DNA of 64,000 nt from JBDSZL01 sp039925145. GTDB lineage: Bacteria; Acidobacteriota; Vicinamibacteria; Vicinamibacterales; SCN-69-37. Shown here piece after piece: positions 25,516 to 34,004 of this stretch. The notes beneath the pieces are model-generated. The model was not told where the DNA came from and did not search any database. It worked only from the letters and a program-made list of their open reading frames with translations. Within the stretch, counting starts at the first letter, position 1. The number at the start of each line of letters is the position of its first letter. Position numbers and translations under genes: made by a program. Location: contig JBDSZL010000088.1 of NCBI GenBank assembly GCA_039925145.1, positions 62,001 through 126,000 on the forward strand, read 5' to 3'.

Positions 25516-27315
25516 CTAGTTCATGAAGACGTTCGGCAGGATGGCCAGCGGCTCACCCCGACGGAACAACTGAAACAGTGACAGGGCCGACTGCACGGCG
25601 CGCATGTCACTGCGCCGGCCCAGCATCGTCAGTCCCGTGCTCGATTGCGAGCCGAACTGGCTGGAGAGAATGTCGTAGAACGACCGTTTGGCGGGGTAGA
25701 CGACGAGATCGACCGCACCGGCCGGGTCGAGCTTTGCGCGGACCTGGGCGATGCGGAGCGCATCTTCGAGGCCGCCGAGCTCGTCGACCAGTCCCAACTC
25801 GCGTGCCTGGTGACCGGTCCAGACGCGCCCCTGCCCCACCGCGTCAATCTTCTCCGGGGTCTGATGCCGCCCTTCGGCAACGCGCCTGAGGAACAGCTCG
25901 TAGGTGGCCTGCATCTGCTCCTCGACGCGGCTGCGCTCGGCGGGCGTGAATGGCCTGAACGGTGAGTAGATCTCGGCCGACTCGCCGTCTCCCACACTGC
26001 CGGTGCCCACCCCCAGTTTGTCGAGCGCGCCCCGCACGACGAACTTGCCCGTGACGACCCCGATCGATCCAGTGAGCGTCCCGGGCTGCGCCACGATGAC
26101 ATCGGCTGGTGCCGCGATGTAGTACCCACCAGAGGCCGCGACATCGCCCATGGAGATCACAAGCGGTTTCACCTCACGCGTCAGCATGAGCTCGCGCCAG
26201 ATGACCTCTGAGGCAATGGCCGATCCGCCCGGGCTGTCGACGCGGACGACGACCGCCCGTATCGACGGGTCGATGCGAACCTTCCGCACCCACTCCACGA
26301 ACGTCTGCGAGCCGAGCACCAGGCCGGTCGGAGAGTCGAGCGAGCTCTTGCCGCTGGCAATCGTGCCCACGGCGTAGAGCAACGCGATGCGTCCACCGGG
26401 TTGAGGCAGCCGGGCTGGTGGCGCGGTACGGGCGTACTGCTCGTTCTCGATAGCCTGGGTGCCTTGAATGGGCGCCTTGTCGTCGAGCTGGTCCTCATAG
26501 GCCAACTCGTCCACCAGTCCCGTCTTCACGGCCGCGTCACCGAGGTAGGGACCCCCACCGAGCGCCGCGCGCGCCTGGTCCTCCGTGATCTTGCGATCGC
26601 GGGCCACCGAGCGCACGAGCTCGTCGTACCAGTCGCGATTGAGGGCTCGGGTCATCTCGCGGTGCGCCGCGGTGAACCCCTTCTCGGTGAACGTGTTCGC
26701 CGCCGTCTTGTACTCGCCGATATGCAGCAGGTCGGGATAGACGCCGATCTTGTCGAGCGCCCCCCGAAAAAAGAGCTCGTAGGAGGCCAGGCCAGCGACG
26801 TCGAGCTGCCCGGCGGGCATCATGACAACGTGCGTGGCGGCCGAGGCGACGTAGTACTCGCCCGAGCTGCCCGACTCGAGAAAGGCAATCAGCGGCTTGC
26901 CTGAGGTCTTGAAGTCCTCGAGCGCCGCGTGCACCTCTTGCAGCTGTGCCCACATCGCGCCAGAGACAGCCGTCTTGATGATGAGCACCTTGACGCGACT
27001 GTCGCTCTTCGCCCGGTGAATCGTCTCGATGGTCGATCGCAGCGTCGGGGCGCGCTGCAGGAACTGCCGCAGAACGTCAGACGGCTCGATTTCGCTGAAC
27101 GGCGCCTCGATCTTCAGGGTGAGGGACGCGTTTGCGGGTACCGTCGGCGATGGGGTTGCAACAAGGGCCACGACCAGCATGGCGGCCGCCGAAACCATCA
27201 CAGCGAGGAGAATCAGGAAGATGACGAGCGCAACACCGCGGCGAGCTGCCAAGAAGAACCTCACCGGAAGTATAGCGTCTCCAGGTCGGCCGACCTGCCT
27301 GCGCACAGCCGACAT
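25516..27315 (-). CDS. sppA: Signal peptide peptidase SppA, long (67K) type
   Basis: SppA degrades cleaved signal peptides in the membrane. The 599-residue protein has an N-terminal membrane segment (about 27-52, GVALVIFLILLAVMVSAAAM) and two tandem ClpP-like domains as in E. coli. The catalytic lysine K203 is in HIGEYKTAANTFT (N-terminal domain) and the nucleophile S395 in MGDVAASGGYYIA (C-terminal domain). GTLTGSIGVVTGK and the VDSPGGSA oxyanion loop also fit. It starts at ATG 27315; the first 20 residues are poorly conserved, so a GTG start slightly later is possible. It ends directly at the strong terminator and converges with ppiD. Confidence 0.93.
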   Translation of the reverse strand: MSAVRRQVGRPGDAILPVRFFLAARRGVALVIFLILLAVMVSAAAMLVVALVATPSPTVPANASLTLKIEAPFSEIEPSDVLRQFLQRAPTLRSTIETIHRAKSDSRVKVLIIKTAVSGAMWAQLQEVHAALEDFKTSGKPLIAFLESGSSGEYYVASAATHVVMMPAGQLDVAGLASYELFFRGALDKIGVYPDLLHIGEYKTAANTFTEKGFTAAHREMTRALNRDWYDELVRSVARDRKITEDQARAALGGGPYLGDAAVKTGLVDELAYEDQLDDKAPIQGTQAIENEQYARTAPPARLPQPGGRIALLYAVGTIASGKSSLDSPTGLVLGSQTFVEWVRKVRIDPSIRAVVVRVDSPGGSAIASEVIWRELMLTREVKPLVISMGDVAASGGYYIAAPADVIVAQPGTLTGSIGVVTGKFVVRGALDKLGVGTGSVGDGESAEIYSPFRPFTPAERSRVEEQMQATYELFLRRVAEGRHQTPEKIDAVGQGRVWTGHQARELGLVDELGGLEDALRIAQVRAKLDPAGAVDLVVYPAKRSFYDILSSQFGSQSSTGLTMLGRRSDMRAVQSALSLFQLFRRGEPLAILPNVFMN

Positions 27316-27360
27316 CGGCCCCCACGGGCGTTGAAGGACAGTCGCGGGCGAGGGCGGTCA

Positions 27361-27974
27361 GAACCGGACGCCGGCGGCTGCGCGCACGCCTCGCCACCGC
27401 GAGTCGCGCGTGCCAATCACTGAGGTGCGATCCCGGTCCAGGCGCCGAACAGTGAGCGCCAGCACGCCGGCGAGACTCCCAACGCCCGCGACGAGCCACA
27501 CCGGCCACGGCAACAGCACCGCGACGAGCGCCATCGGCGGTTTCCCAGGACGGCCGGCGCGAGCCAGGCGCCGGCACGCCACGGTGACGTGGCGAGCCAC
27601 GCGCGCGTCAATGGATAGACGAGCACCGCGACGATTTGGCCCTCTTGCCACCCGATGGCTGCCGGCATTGTCGCCAGCATGCCGCCCACCAGCCACGGCC
27701 ACCGCTCGGTCTGCACACGCCCCGACCTCAGGATGGCCGCGACCGACGCCGCAACACTGCCGAGCCCGAGGAGCGACCATAATCGAAAGGCGCTCGGCAG
27801 ACTTACCAAGGTGAGGGGCGCGAGCAAGGGCGCGAGCAGGGGGGTGTTGAGGTTTGGCCTTATGGCCGCCGCGTAGAGCGGCGCGCCAGCCCGCCAGGCG
27901 GCCGCGGGTACTTGCCAGGCCCTCCGTCGTTGGTCGGCGCGTTGTAACCGCATTCCGAGGCCCTCGACAACCAC
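27361..27974 (-). pseudogene. Decayed fragment of a GT87 (DUF2029) mannosyltransferase-like gene
   Basis: Two overlapping minus-strand frames together read like the middle of a GT87/DUF2029 polyprenol-phosphate-dependent glycosyltransferase. The first gives WRAGAPLYAAAIRPNLNTPL, then membrane-like segments to GAWLAPAVLG. After a frame change it continues KPPMALVAVLLPWPVWLVAG. The break falls in the GGGAAA run (minus strand) at about 27541-27546, where one extra base would restore G-K-P-P-M. The N-terminal catalytic Asp region and roughly half of the C-terminus are absent, so even the joined frame (about 204 residues) is a remnant. An intact relative is at 50038-51342. A sequencing error could explain the frame change but not the missing ends. 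Confidence 0.6.
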
Positions 27975-27995
27975 GTAAATCGTCGCAGGCCTGGA

Positions 27996-28018
27996 ATAAC
28001 CTAACGATGGGTTATGAT
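27996..28018 (+). promoter_or_regulatory. hicA promoter: palindromic operator overlapping the -10
   Basis: A 20-base interrupted palindrome, ATAACCTAAC/GATGGGTTAT (27996-28015; eight of ten positions match between arms), overlaps a -10 hexamer TATGAT (28013-28018). The -10 ends six bases before the hicA ATG, leaving no room for a ribosome-binding site. The layout fits autorepression by HicB or the HicAB complex. That role is inference. Confidence 0.5.
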
Positions 28019-28024
28019 CCGTCG

Positions 28025-28210
28025 ATGACGTGGAGCGAAGTGATCCGCAAGCTGAAGCGGGCTGGGTTCGTCCAACTTCGCTCGGGCAAGGGCAGTCACC
28101 TCCATATGGTGAATGCGAAGACGGGACAGCGCCTCGTCGTCGTGTATCACGCCACGCAGGAAGCCGGGAACCTGGGCAGGCGACTATTGAGAGAGGCAGG
28201 GATCAAATGA
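28025..28210 (+). CDS. hicA: HicA-family mRNA interferase toxin
   Basis: HicA toxins cut mRNA on ribosomes or free mRNA. The 61-residue protein has the double-stranded-RNA-binding-like fold pattern SEVIRKLKRAGFVQLRSGKG, the catalytic histidine H25 in KGSHLHM, and the C-terminal helix GNLGRRLLREAGI. The start at 28025 lies six bases after a TATGAT hexamer; ATG 28007 would add six residues and falls inside the operator-like palindrome. The stop overlaps the hicB start by four bases (ATGA). It is bordered by a decayed glycosyltransferase gene, consistent with arrival as a mobile module. Confidence 0.88.
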   Translation: MTWSEVIRKLKRAGFVQLRSGKGSHLHMVNAKTGQRLVVVYHATQEAGNLGRRLLREAGIK

Positions 28211-28602
28211 AGTACTTCCCCATCGTGTTCGAGCAGGAGCCTAACGGCGTGCACACCGCCTACGTGCCGGGGCTGCTGATCTACGCCGCGGCCGACACAA
28301 AGGCGGCGGTCAGAAAGGCAATTGCGGAGTCATTGCAGGTGTACCTCGAGGCCGATCCAGATGCCCGCTCGAAGGCCGAGGTTCTCATGGCGCGCACCGA
28401 TGAGAAGTCGAAGGTGTCATTCGTCGGGGCTGGCGCGAACTTGGGACGACGGACCAGCCAGAAAAAGAAAGCCGCCTCACAACGCAACGGCCAGCTCGGC
28501 GGCCGACCCAGAAAAGAACACGCCGCGCCCCAGTCGAGCCCCGTACCAGCTCAGAAACGCGGTATACGCGGAGGGAAGGATCGCCGTCCGATCGCGCGCT
28601 GA
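28207..28602 (+). CDS. hicB: HicB-family antitoxin with basic, AT-hook-like tail
   Basis: HicB neutralises HicA and usually represses the operon. The 131-residue protein has the HicB N-terminal RNase-H-like fold: MKYFPIVFEQEPNGVHTAYV, PGLLIYAAADTKAAVRKAIA and ESLQVYLEAD. After about residue 75 there is no recognisable helix-turn-helix or ribbon-helix-helix domain. Instead the tail is very basic and low in complexity, with NGQLGGRPRKEHA (an AT-hook-like GGRPRK core) and KRGIRGGKDRRPIAR. That tail could contact DNA at the palindrome upstream of hicA. Its start is fixed by the ATGA overlap with hicA. Confidence 0.82.
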   Translation: MKYFPIVFEQEPNGVHTAYVPGLLIYAAADTKAAVRKAIAESLQVYLEADPDARSKAEVLMARTDEKSKVSFVGAGANLGRRTSQKKKAASQRNGQLGGRPRKEHAAPQSSPVPAQKRGIRGGKDRRPIAR

Positions 28603-28636
28603 AAGGGGTGGCGCCTTGGCTGCCCCAGACAGGGCC

Positions 28637-29542
28637 CTACCCGGCAAAGCGGTTCGGTAACCGCCCTTTGATTCCTGGCGTGAACTGGAACAGCGCGCCC
28701 GCCAACGGCTGTTCGATGCGCTGTTCGTCCGTCAACTGCCGCCAGGCGCTCGTCACGTAGGCGTCCTCGAGTGACGGCCCTCCAAACGCGCACTTGGTCG
28801 TTTGCGTGACCGGTAACGGCACGACCCGGTCGAGTCGGCCATCTGGCAAGTAACGGCGCACCGCGCCCCCGGCCCAGAGCGCCACCCACACGGCGCCGTC
28901 GGCATCCACGATAAGCCCATCGGGACGGCCCGTTTCACCGGCCAGATCGACAAAGACGCGCCGGTTGGCCATCGTGCCGGCATCGAGGTCGAAGTCGAAC
29001 AGGTCCACGCGCCGTGTCCGCGTGTCGACGTAGTACATGAGGCGGTTGTCGGGACTCCAGTCCGGGCCATTCGACGTCGTGACCGGCGCGAGCATGCGGT
29101 GCGCCGTGCCGTCCGTGTCGAGCCGCCAGAGCGTGCCCTGGCCATCCTGCCGCCGGGTGCTCATGGAGCCAGCCCAGAAACGGCCGCGCGCATCCACGGC
29201 GCCATCGTTCATCCGCGTATCCGCATCCGGACGTTCGACGAGAACAATGGGCACCATGTCCCCGCGTTGCGGGTCCACCCGGTAGAATCCGCGACCGGCG
29301 GCCGCCACCCAGTCGCCGCGCGCCGTGAGCGCGAGCGCGCCCACGGGCTCTGCGGTCGGAATCACTCGCGCCACGCCGCGCGTGGGATCGAACTCATGAA
29401 TCGCCTGCCCGGTGATATCCACAAACAAGAGCCGCTGCCGATCCGCATCCCAGATCGGTCCCTCGCCCAGCTCCGCACGTGCATCGAGCGCCACGCTGAC
29501 GCCCGACGCATCCATGCCAGACACCGGCCCGCGATCGCTCAT
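28637..29542 (-). CDS. SMP-30/gluconolactonase-family hydrolase
   Basis: Six-bladed beta-propeller enzymes of this family hydrolyse sugar lactones, using one divalent metal. The 301-residue protein has the metal-ligand motifs LGEGPIWDADRQRL (Glu), RMNDGAVDARGRFWAG (Asn), TTSNGPDWSPDNRLMYYVDT (Asn) and GRPDGLIVDADGAVWVA (Asp). It also has a KCAFGGPSLEDAYVT blade near the end. No signal peptide is visible, so it is probably cytoplasmic. Its start overlaps the MscS stop by four bases (ATGA), an unusual pairing of a sugar-lactonase-like enzyme with a mechanosensitive channel. The substrate is unknown. Confidence 0.88.
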   Translation of the reverse strand: MSDRGPVSGMDASGVSVALDARAELGEGPIWDADRQRLLFVDITGQAIHEFDPTRGVARVIPTAEPVGALALTARGDWVAAAGRGFYRVDPQRGDMVPIVLVERPDADTRMNDGAVDARGRFWAGSMSTRRQDGQGTLWRLDTDGTAHRMLAPVTTSNGPDWSPDNRLMYYVDTRTRRVDLFDFDLDAGTMANRRVFVDLAGETGRPDGLIVDADGAVWVALWAGGAVRRYLPDGRLDRVVPLPVTQTTKCAFGGPSLEDAYVTSAWRQLTDEQRIEQPLAGALFQFTPGIKGRLPNRFAG

Positions 29543-30573
29543 GGCTTACGAACGTCCGGCATCGCGACCCCCGCGGCCGCGAACCTCGCGTGCAGCCGCT
29601 TGATCAGCTCGTGCTTGACGATGAACTGATCGACGAATCCCTGCACGCGGGCGCCCACCGAAAACTTGACGCCCGTGTCGGTGAACCCGTTGAACCTCAC
29701 GGCCGGCGCGGCCGTGAGCACCCCGCCGGGCACATCTTTGATGACCTCGGTCGCCACCTCGATCGCGAGTCTTTCCACCACCGCCAGGTCGTTGGCGTAC
29801 GACACGGTGACGTCCACGCCAATCCCCATCTCGGGCACGGGCAGCGTGAAGTTCGTGACGATGGCCTGCGCAAGTTTGCTGTTCGGCACCTCGACGATGT
29901 TACCGGCCAGCTGGCGGAGCCGTGTCGACCGCCAGTTGAAATCGAGCAGGTAGCCTTCGGCGCCCGAGTCGAGACGGATGTAGTCGCCAATGCGGATGTT
30001 GCCGGCCAGTGACACCGATAGCCCTGCGAAGAAGTTCGACAGCGGGTCCTGGAGGGCGAGCGCGACCGCCAGACCGCCGACGCCCAGGACCGTCAGCGCC
30101 GCCGTGATGTCGTAGCCGAAGGATCGGACGATGACCAGAATCCCGAGGCCGACGATGACGATGCGAACGACGTTCTGGGTGAGCCCGGAGACCGGGACTG
30201 GAGAGCGCGGCCCATACGAGACCACCACCCGCGTCGCGATCGCCGCGAGTGCAAAGGTGACCGATGCCACGCCAACGGCCGAGAGCATGCGGACGGCCGC
30301 GTCTTCGTGGATCCGCGTGAGGTGCCAGAAGTCCAGCGAGAGGTAGAGGCCGACGAGCAGGCTCCAGAGCGGGACGCGCCGACGCAGTTCCCGGACGAGG
30401 ACCTCGTCGTTGACCATCGACGTTCGAGCGGCAAGTCGGCCGAGCCGCGGGAGCGCCACGGCGCGGATCGCCTGTCCCACCAGGTAGGCGCCGGCCACGG
30501 TGAGCAGTGAAAATAGCAGCTGCGTCGCCCAGGCCGGCCAGCGCCCCATCAGGGCCATCAAATCGGATTTCAA
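29539..30573 (-). CDS. Mechanosensitive ion channel, MscS family
   Basis: The 344-residue protein should open under membrane tension to release solutes on osmotic downshift. It has about four hydrophobic segments (from LLFSLLTVAGAYLVGQAI to IVIVGLGILVIV). The pore helix and following beta domain read VGGLAVALALQDPLSNFFAG, then NIRIGDYIRL and GNIVEVPNSKLAQAIVTNF. The C-terminal domain ends in FAAAGVAMPDVRKP. The longest frame starts at TTG 30573; ATG 30558 or 30549 may be the true start, and none has a good ribosome-binding site. Its stop overlaps the SMP-30 gene (ATGA). Confidence 0.9.
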   Translation of the reverse strand: MKSDLMALMGRWPAWATQLLFSLLTVAGAYLVGQAIRAVALPRLGRLAARTSMVNDEVLVRELRRRVPLWSLLVGLYLSLDFWHLTRIHEDAAVRMLSAVGVASVTFALAAIATRVVVSYGPRSPVPVSGLTQNVVRIVIVGLGILVIVRSFGYDITAALTVLGVGGLAVALALQDPLSNFFAGLSVSLAGNIRIGDYIRLDSGAEGYLLDFNWRSTRLRQLAGNIVEVPNSKLAQAIVTNFTLPVPEMGIGVDVTVSYANDLAVVERLAIEVATEVIKDVPGGVLTAAPAVRFNGFTDTGVKFSVGARVQGFVDQFIVKHELIKRLHARFAAAGVAMPDVRKP

Positions 30574-30698
30574 TTCTGTGTCACTCCGCCCTGATCCTGA
30601 CCTGCCCGCCTCAGGACATCAAGCGAGCGACAGACAACGCCTGCAAAAATTGACAGATACCGAAGGAACCGGAGCGTGCGGCCGATAAGCCCAGGGAC

Positions 30699-33572
30699 AT
30701 GTCCGTCGCCCTGCCCTCACCCGAGGTGGTTCTCGGGCCGACCGCCGACCGCGAGCCGAGCCCGCGCGACGTGCTGGCGCTGAGATTCCATCGAAGCGCG
30801 GCGACGCTCGCGATCGTCGTGGCCGTCGTGGGCCTGGTCACGCTCGTGGGGTGGTTGTTCCATCTGCCAGCCCTGGTCGGTGTCTCGCCCGGATTAGTCC
30901 CCATGAAGGCCAATGCGGGATTGGTCCTGGTGCTGACCGGCGTGGCGCTCTGGCTGTACCGTTTGCCCGAGCTGTCGCCCCGAGCGCTCACCATTCTGCG
31001 CGTGTGCACGGGCCTGGCGATTGGTCTGTCGGTCCTGACCCTGATCGAGCACACCACGGGTTGGAATCTGCGCATCGACCAGTTGATCGCGGCCGATCCC
31101 CACGCGCTGGGAGGAGCCCCTGGCCGGATGGCATGGCTGACCGCTACCTGCGGGGTCCTCATCAACACCGCAATGCTCGTCAGCCTCTTCGGGCTGCCCT
31201 ATGGGGTGGCCCAGTCTCTGGTCGGCACGACCGTGCTGCTGACCACCCTCAACACCGTCGGATACTTTCTGACGTCCACCGCGGCAAGCGCCGACCCCGC
31301 GGGGCCGTATCACAGCGACATGGCGGTACAGGCGGCCATCAGCGTGCTCCTGGCCTGCCTCGCGTTCTTCTTCGCTCGACCGACGCGCGGCCTGATGGAA
31401 GCCGTGATCGATCCCGGGCCCGGCGGGATGGTCATCCGGCACCTGCTGCCGGTCGTGTTCGTGCTTCCATTGCTGCTCGCGTGGGTGTCGTGGCAGGGCG
31501 TCGTGGCCCACGCCTACGATCCGGCGTTCGCCATCGCGCTGGTCATCACCCTCACGATCATCGTGCTCGGTATCGCGGTGTGGGTTGGCGGGCGGGTGCT
31601 GCGCCGCTACGAGAACAAGCGCGTGGTTGCCGAGGCGGAACGCCAGGAGAGTGAAGACCGGCTGCGTCGCGCGGTCTCCGGCGCCCCGGTCCCGATGGTC
31701 ATTCACAACGGCGATCACATCCTGCACATGAGCCGCGGCTGGGCCGAGGTATCGGGCTATACGGTCGAGGACACGCCGACGCTGTCGGCGTGGGTGGGCC
31801 GCGCGCAGCCCGAGCAAGCGGCGACCGTCAACGATTATCTGGCCGCGATCGCCACGGCGACCGACACGATCAGCAGCGGCGAGCAGCGCGTGGTGGCACG
31901 CGACGGCAGCGAGCGCATCTGGGAGTTCTCGACCACGCCGGTGGGCACGCAGGGGGACGCGGGCCGGGTGTTCGTCTCCATGGCGGCCGACGTCACGGCG
32001 CGCAAGCGGGCCGAACGCGAGCTGCGGCGCCTCAACGAAGAGCTCGAGCAGCGCATCTCCGACCGGACCGCCGAACTGATCCTGGCCAACGACGTGCTGA
32101 AGCGGCAGTCCGATCAGCTGAAGGAACAGGCGACGCTGCTCGATCTCGTGCGCGACGGCATTCTCGTGCGCGATCTGCGCGGCACGATCATCTACTGGTC
32201 GGCTGGGGCCGTGGCCATGTACGGCTGGGACATGGCGCTCGCGCTCGGCAAGGTCTCGCACGAGCTGCTCAAGGCAGAGTACGGCCGGCCGCTCGCCGAA
32301 ATCGAAGCGCAGGTCATGAGCGCGGGGTTCTGGGAGGGCGAGGTCGTGCACACGACACGCAGCGGTGCGCGCATCCCGGTCGAGAGTCGCTGGACGCTGA
32401 CGCGAACCGAGCGCGGCGCGCCAGAGGGATTTCTCGAGGTGAACCGAGACATCACAGGACGCAAGCAGGCGCAGGATTCGCTCCGCGACAGCCAGGTGCG
32501 GTTTCGCGCGGTCGCCGAGACGGCCAGCGAGGGCATCATCTCGGTCGACCGCAAAGGCATCATCCAGTACTGGAATCCCGGCGCCGAACGCCTGTTCGAT
32601 CGCCCCGCCGCCGAGGCCGTCGGCCAGCCGCTGTCGCTGGCGCTGCCCGATCCGTCGCTGAATCCGTATCGCCAGCTCGCCTCGGACCATCCGCGGGCCG
32701 CCACGTTCGAGTCGGTTGGACAGCGGAGGAACGGCAAGACGTTTCCCCTCGAACTGTCCGTCACCTCCTGGAGCAACACCCAGGGCGACAAGTTCTTTAC
32801 CTGCATCGTGCGCGACATCACGGCACACAAGGCGTCGGAACGCGCACTGCAGGACAAGGCACAGGAACTGGCCAGGTCGAACGAGGAACTGCAGCAGTTT
32901 GCGTACGTCGCGTCGCACGACCTGCAAGAGCCGCTTCGCATGGTGGCCAACTACACGCAGCTGCTGGGACGCCGCTACAAGGACAAGCTGGATGCCGACG
33001 CGAATGAGTTCATCGAGTTCGCGGTCGACGGCGCCAAGCGCATGCAGGATCTCATTCACGACCTGTTGGAGTACGCGCGTGTCGGGACCGGCGGTCGCGA
33101 GTTCAGACCCGTTCCCGCCGACAGAATGGCGGCGGCCGCCATCGCCAATCTCGCGAGCGCCATCGACGACCTCCACGCCGAAGTCATTCTCGATCCACTC
33201 CCCACGTTGAACTGCGACGAGGTGCAGTTGTCGCAGGTGTTCCAGAATCTGATTGCCAACGGCATCAAGTTCCATCGCGCCGACGCCCGTCCGCTGGTCC
33301 GTGTGTCGGCCGCCCGCAGTAATGGCGGATGGCTTCTCACCGTGACCGACAATGGCATCGGCATCGAAGCGCGCTATTTCGACCGCATCTTCCAGATGTT
33401 TCAACGTTTGCACGCGCGGGCCGATTATCCAGGCACGGGCATCGGTCTCTCGCTGTCGAAGAAGATCATCGAGCGGCACGGAGGACACATCAGCGTGACG
33501 TCCCAGCCCGGGTCAGGCACGACGTTCTCCTTTACAATTCCCGATGGGGTGCCCCCGTCGCCTGAGTCCTGA
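30699..33572 (+). CDS. Membrane-bound PAS-domain sensor histidine kinase
   Basis: The 957-residue kinase has an N-terminal membrane sensor with seven or eight hydrophobic segments up to about residue 300 (LAIVVAVVGLVTLVGWLF, then LVITLTIIVLGIAVWVGGRV). Three PAS domains follow, at about 322-438, 480-590 and 601-712 (for example GIISVDRKGIIQYWNPGAE), with a coiled coil between the first two (RAERELRRLNEELEQRISDR). HisKA has the phospho-acceptor H740 in ASHDLQEPLRMVANYTQLL, the phytochrome-like subtype. HATPase_c has FQNLIANGIKF, TDNGIGI and GTGIGLSLSKKIIERHGG. Its stop overlaps the next start (TGATG), so it acts with the downstream Rcp-like regulator. Confidence 0.93.
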   Translation: MSVALPSPEVVLGPTADREPSPRDVLALRFHRSAATLAIVVAVVGLVTLVGWLFHLPALVGVSPGLVPMKANAGLVLVLTGVALWLYRLPELSPRALTILRVCTGLAIGLSVLTLIEHTTGWNLRIDQLIAADPHALGGAPGRMAWLTATCGVLINTAMLVSLFGLPYGVAQSLVGTTVLLTTLNTVGYFLTSTAASADPAGPYHSDMAVQAAISVLLACLAFFFARPTRGLMEAVIDPGPGGMVIRHLLPVVFVLPLLLAWVSWQGVVAHAYDPAFAIALVITLTIIVLGIAVWVGGRVLRRYENKRVVAEAERQESEDRLRRAVSGAPVPMVIHNGDHILHMSRGWAEVSGYTVEDTPTLSAWVGRAQPEQAATVNDYLAAIATATDTISSGEQRVVARDGSERIWEFSTTPVGTQGDAGRVFVSMAADVTARKRAERELRRLNEELEQRISDRTAELILANDVLKRQSDQLKEQATLLDLVRDGILVRDLRGTIIYWSAGAVAMYGWDMALALGKVSHELLKAEYGRPLAEIEAQVMSAGFWEGEVVHTTRSGARIPVESRWTLTRTERGAPEGFLEVNRDITGRKQAQDSLRDSQVRFRAVAETASEGIISVDRKGIIQYWNPGAERLFDRPAAEAVGQPLSLALPDPSLNPYRQLASDHPRAATFESVGQRRNGKTFPLELSVTSWSNTQGDKFFTCIVRDITAHKASERALQDKAQELARSNEELQQFAYVASHDLQEPLRMVANYTQLLGRRYKDKLDADANEFIEFAVDGAKRMQDLIHDLLEYARVGTGGREFRPVPADRMAAAAIANLASAIDDLHAEVILDPLPTLNCDEVQLSQVFQNLIANGIKFHRADARPLVRVSAARSNGGWLLTVTDNGIGIEARYFDRIFQMFQRLHARADYPGTGIGLSLSKKIIERHGGHISVTSQPGSGTTFSFTIPDGVPPSPES

Positions 33573-34003
33573 TGAAACCCATTGATATCCTCCTCGTCGA
33601 AGACAACCCAGGCGATGCCAGGCTGACCCGTGAGGCGCTGGCCCTGAGCAAGATCAGGAACACGCTGCACTATGCGCGCGACGGCGAGCAGGCCATGCTG
33701 TTTCTGAGGCACCAGGGCGAATTCCATTCAAGTCCCTCTCCCGATCTCGTGCTGCTCGATCTGAATCTGCCGCGCCGCGACGGACGCGAAGTGCTGGACG
33801 AGATCAAGCGCGATCCGCTCCTCAAGCACATCCCTGTCGTCATCCTCACCTCGTCGCAGGCGGAAGAAGACATCCTGCGGAGCTACCGGCTGCACGCCAA
33901 CTGCTTCATCACCAAGCCGGTCGACCTCGAACAGCTGGCCAAGGTCGTTCAGGGCATCGAGCAGTTCTGGTTCACGCTCGTCAAGCTGCCGCCGGAGGTG
34001 TGA
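33572..34003 (+). CDS. Single-domain response regulator, Rcp1-like
   Basis: A 143-residue stand-alone receiver domain. It has the acidic pocket ILLVEDNPGDARLTREAL, phospho-acceptor D63 in LVLLDLNLPRRDGREVL, Thr in VVILTSSQAEEDI and the conserved Lys in NCFITKPVDLEQL. The EDNPGD start and R-x-D-G-R-E loop are those of regulators paired with bacteriophytochrome-type kinases (Rcp1 group). It has no output domain, so it probably relays phosphate or acts by protein contact. ATG overlaps the kinase stop by one base, and the next gene starts two bases after its stop, making a three-gene signalling operon. Confidence 0.93.
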   Translation: MKPIDILLVEDNPGDARLTREALALSKIRNTLHYARDGEQAMLFLRHQGEFHSSPSPDLVLLDLNLPRRDGREVLDEIKRDPLLKHIPVVILTSSQAEEDILRSYRLHANCFITKPVDLEQLAKVVQGIEQFWFTLVKLPPEV

Positions 34004-34004
34004 C

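Noticed and set aside
30894..33488. Open frame of about 860 codons antisense to the PAS histidine kinase
   Set aside because: It mirrors the third-codon-position GC bias of the kinase gene, has no recognisable domain and is rich in Arg/His/Gln as such shadows are.
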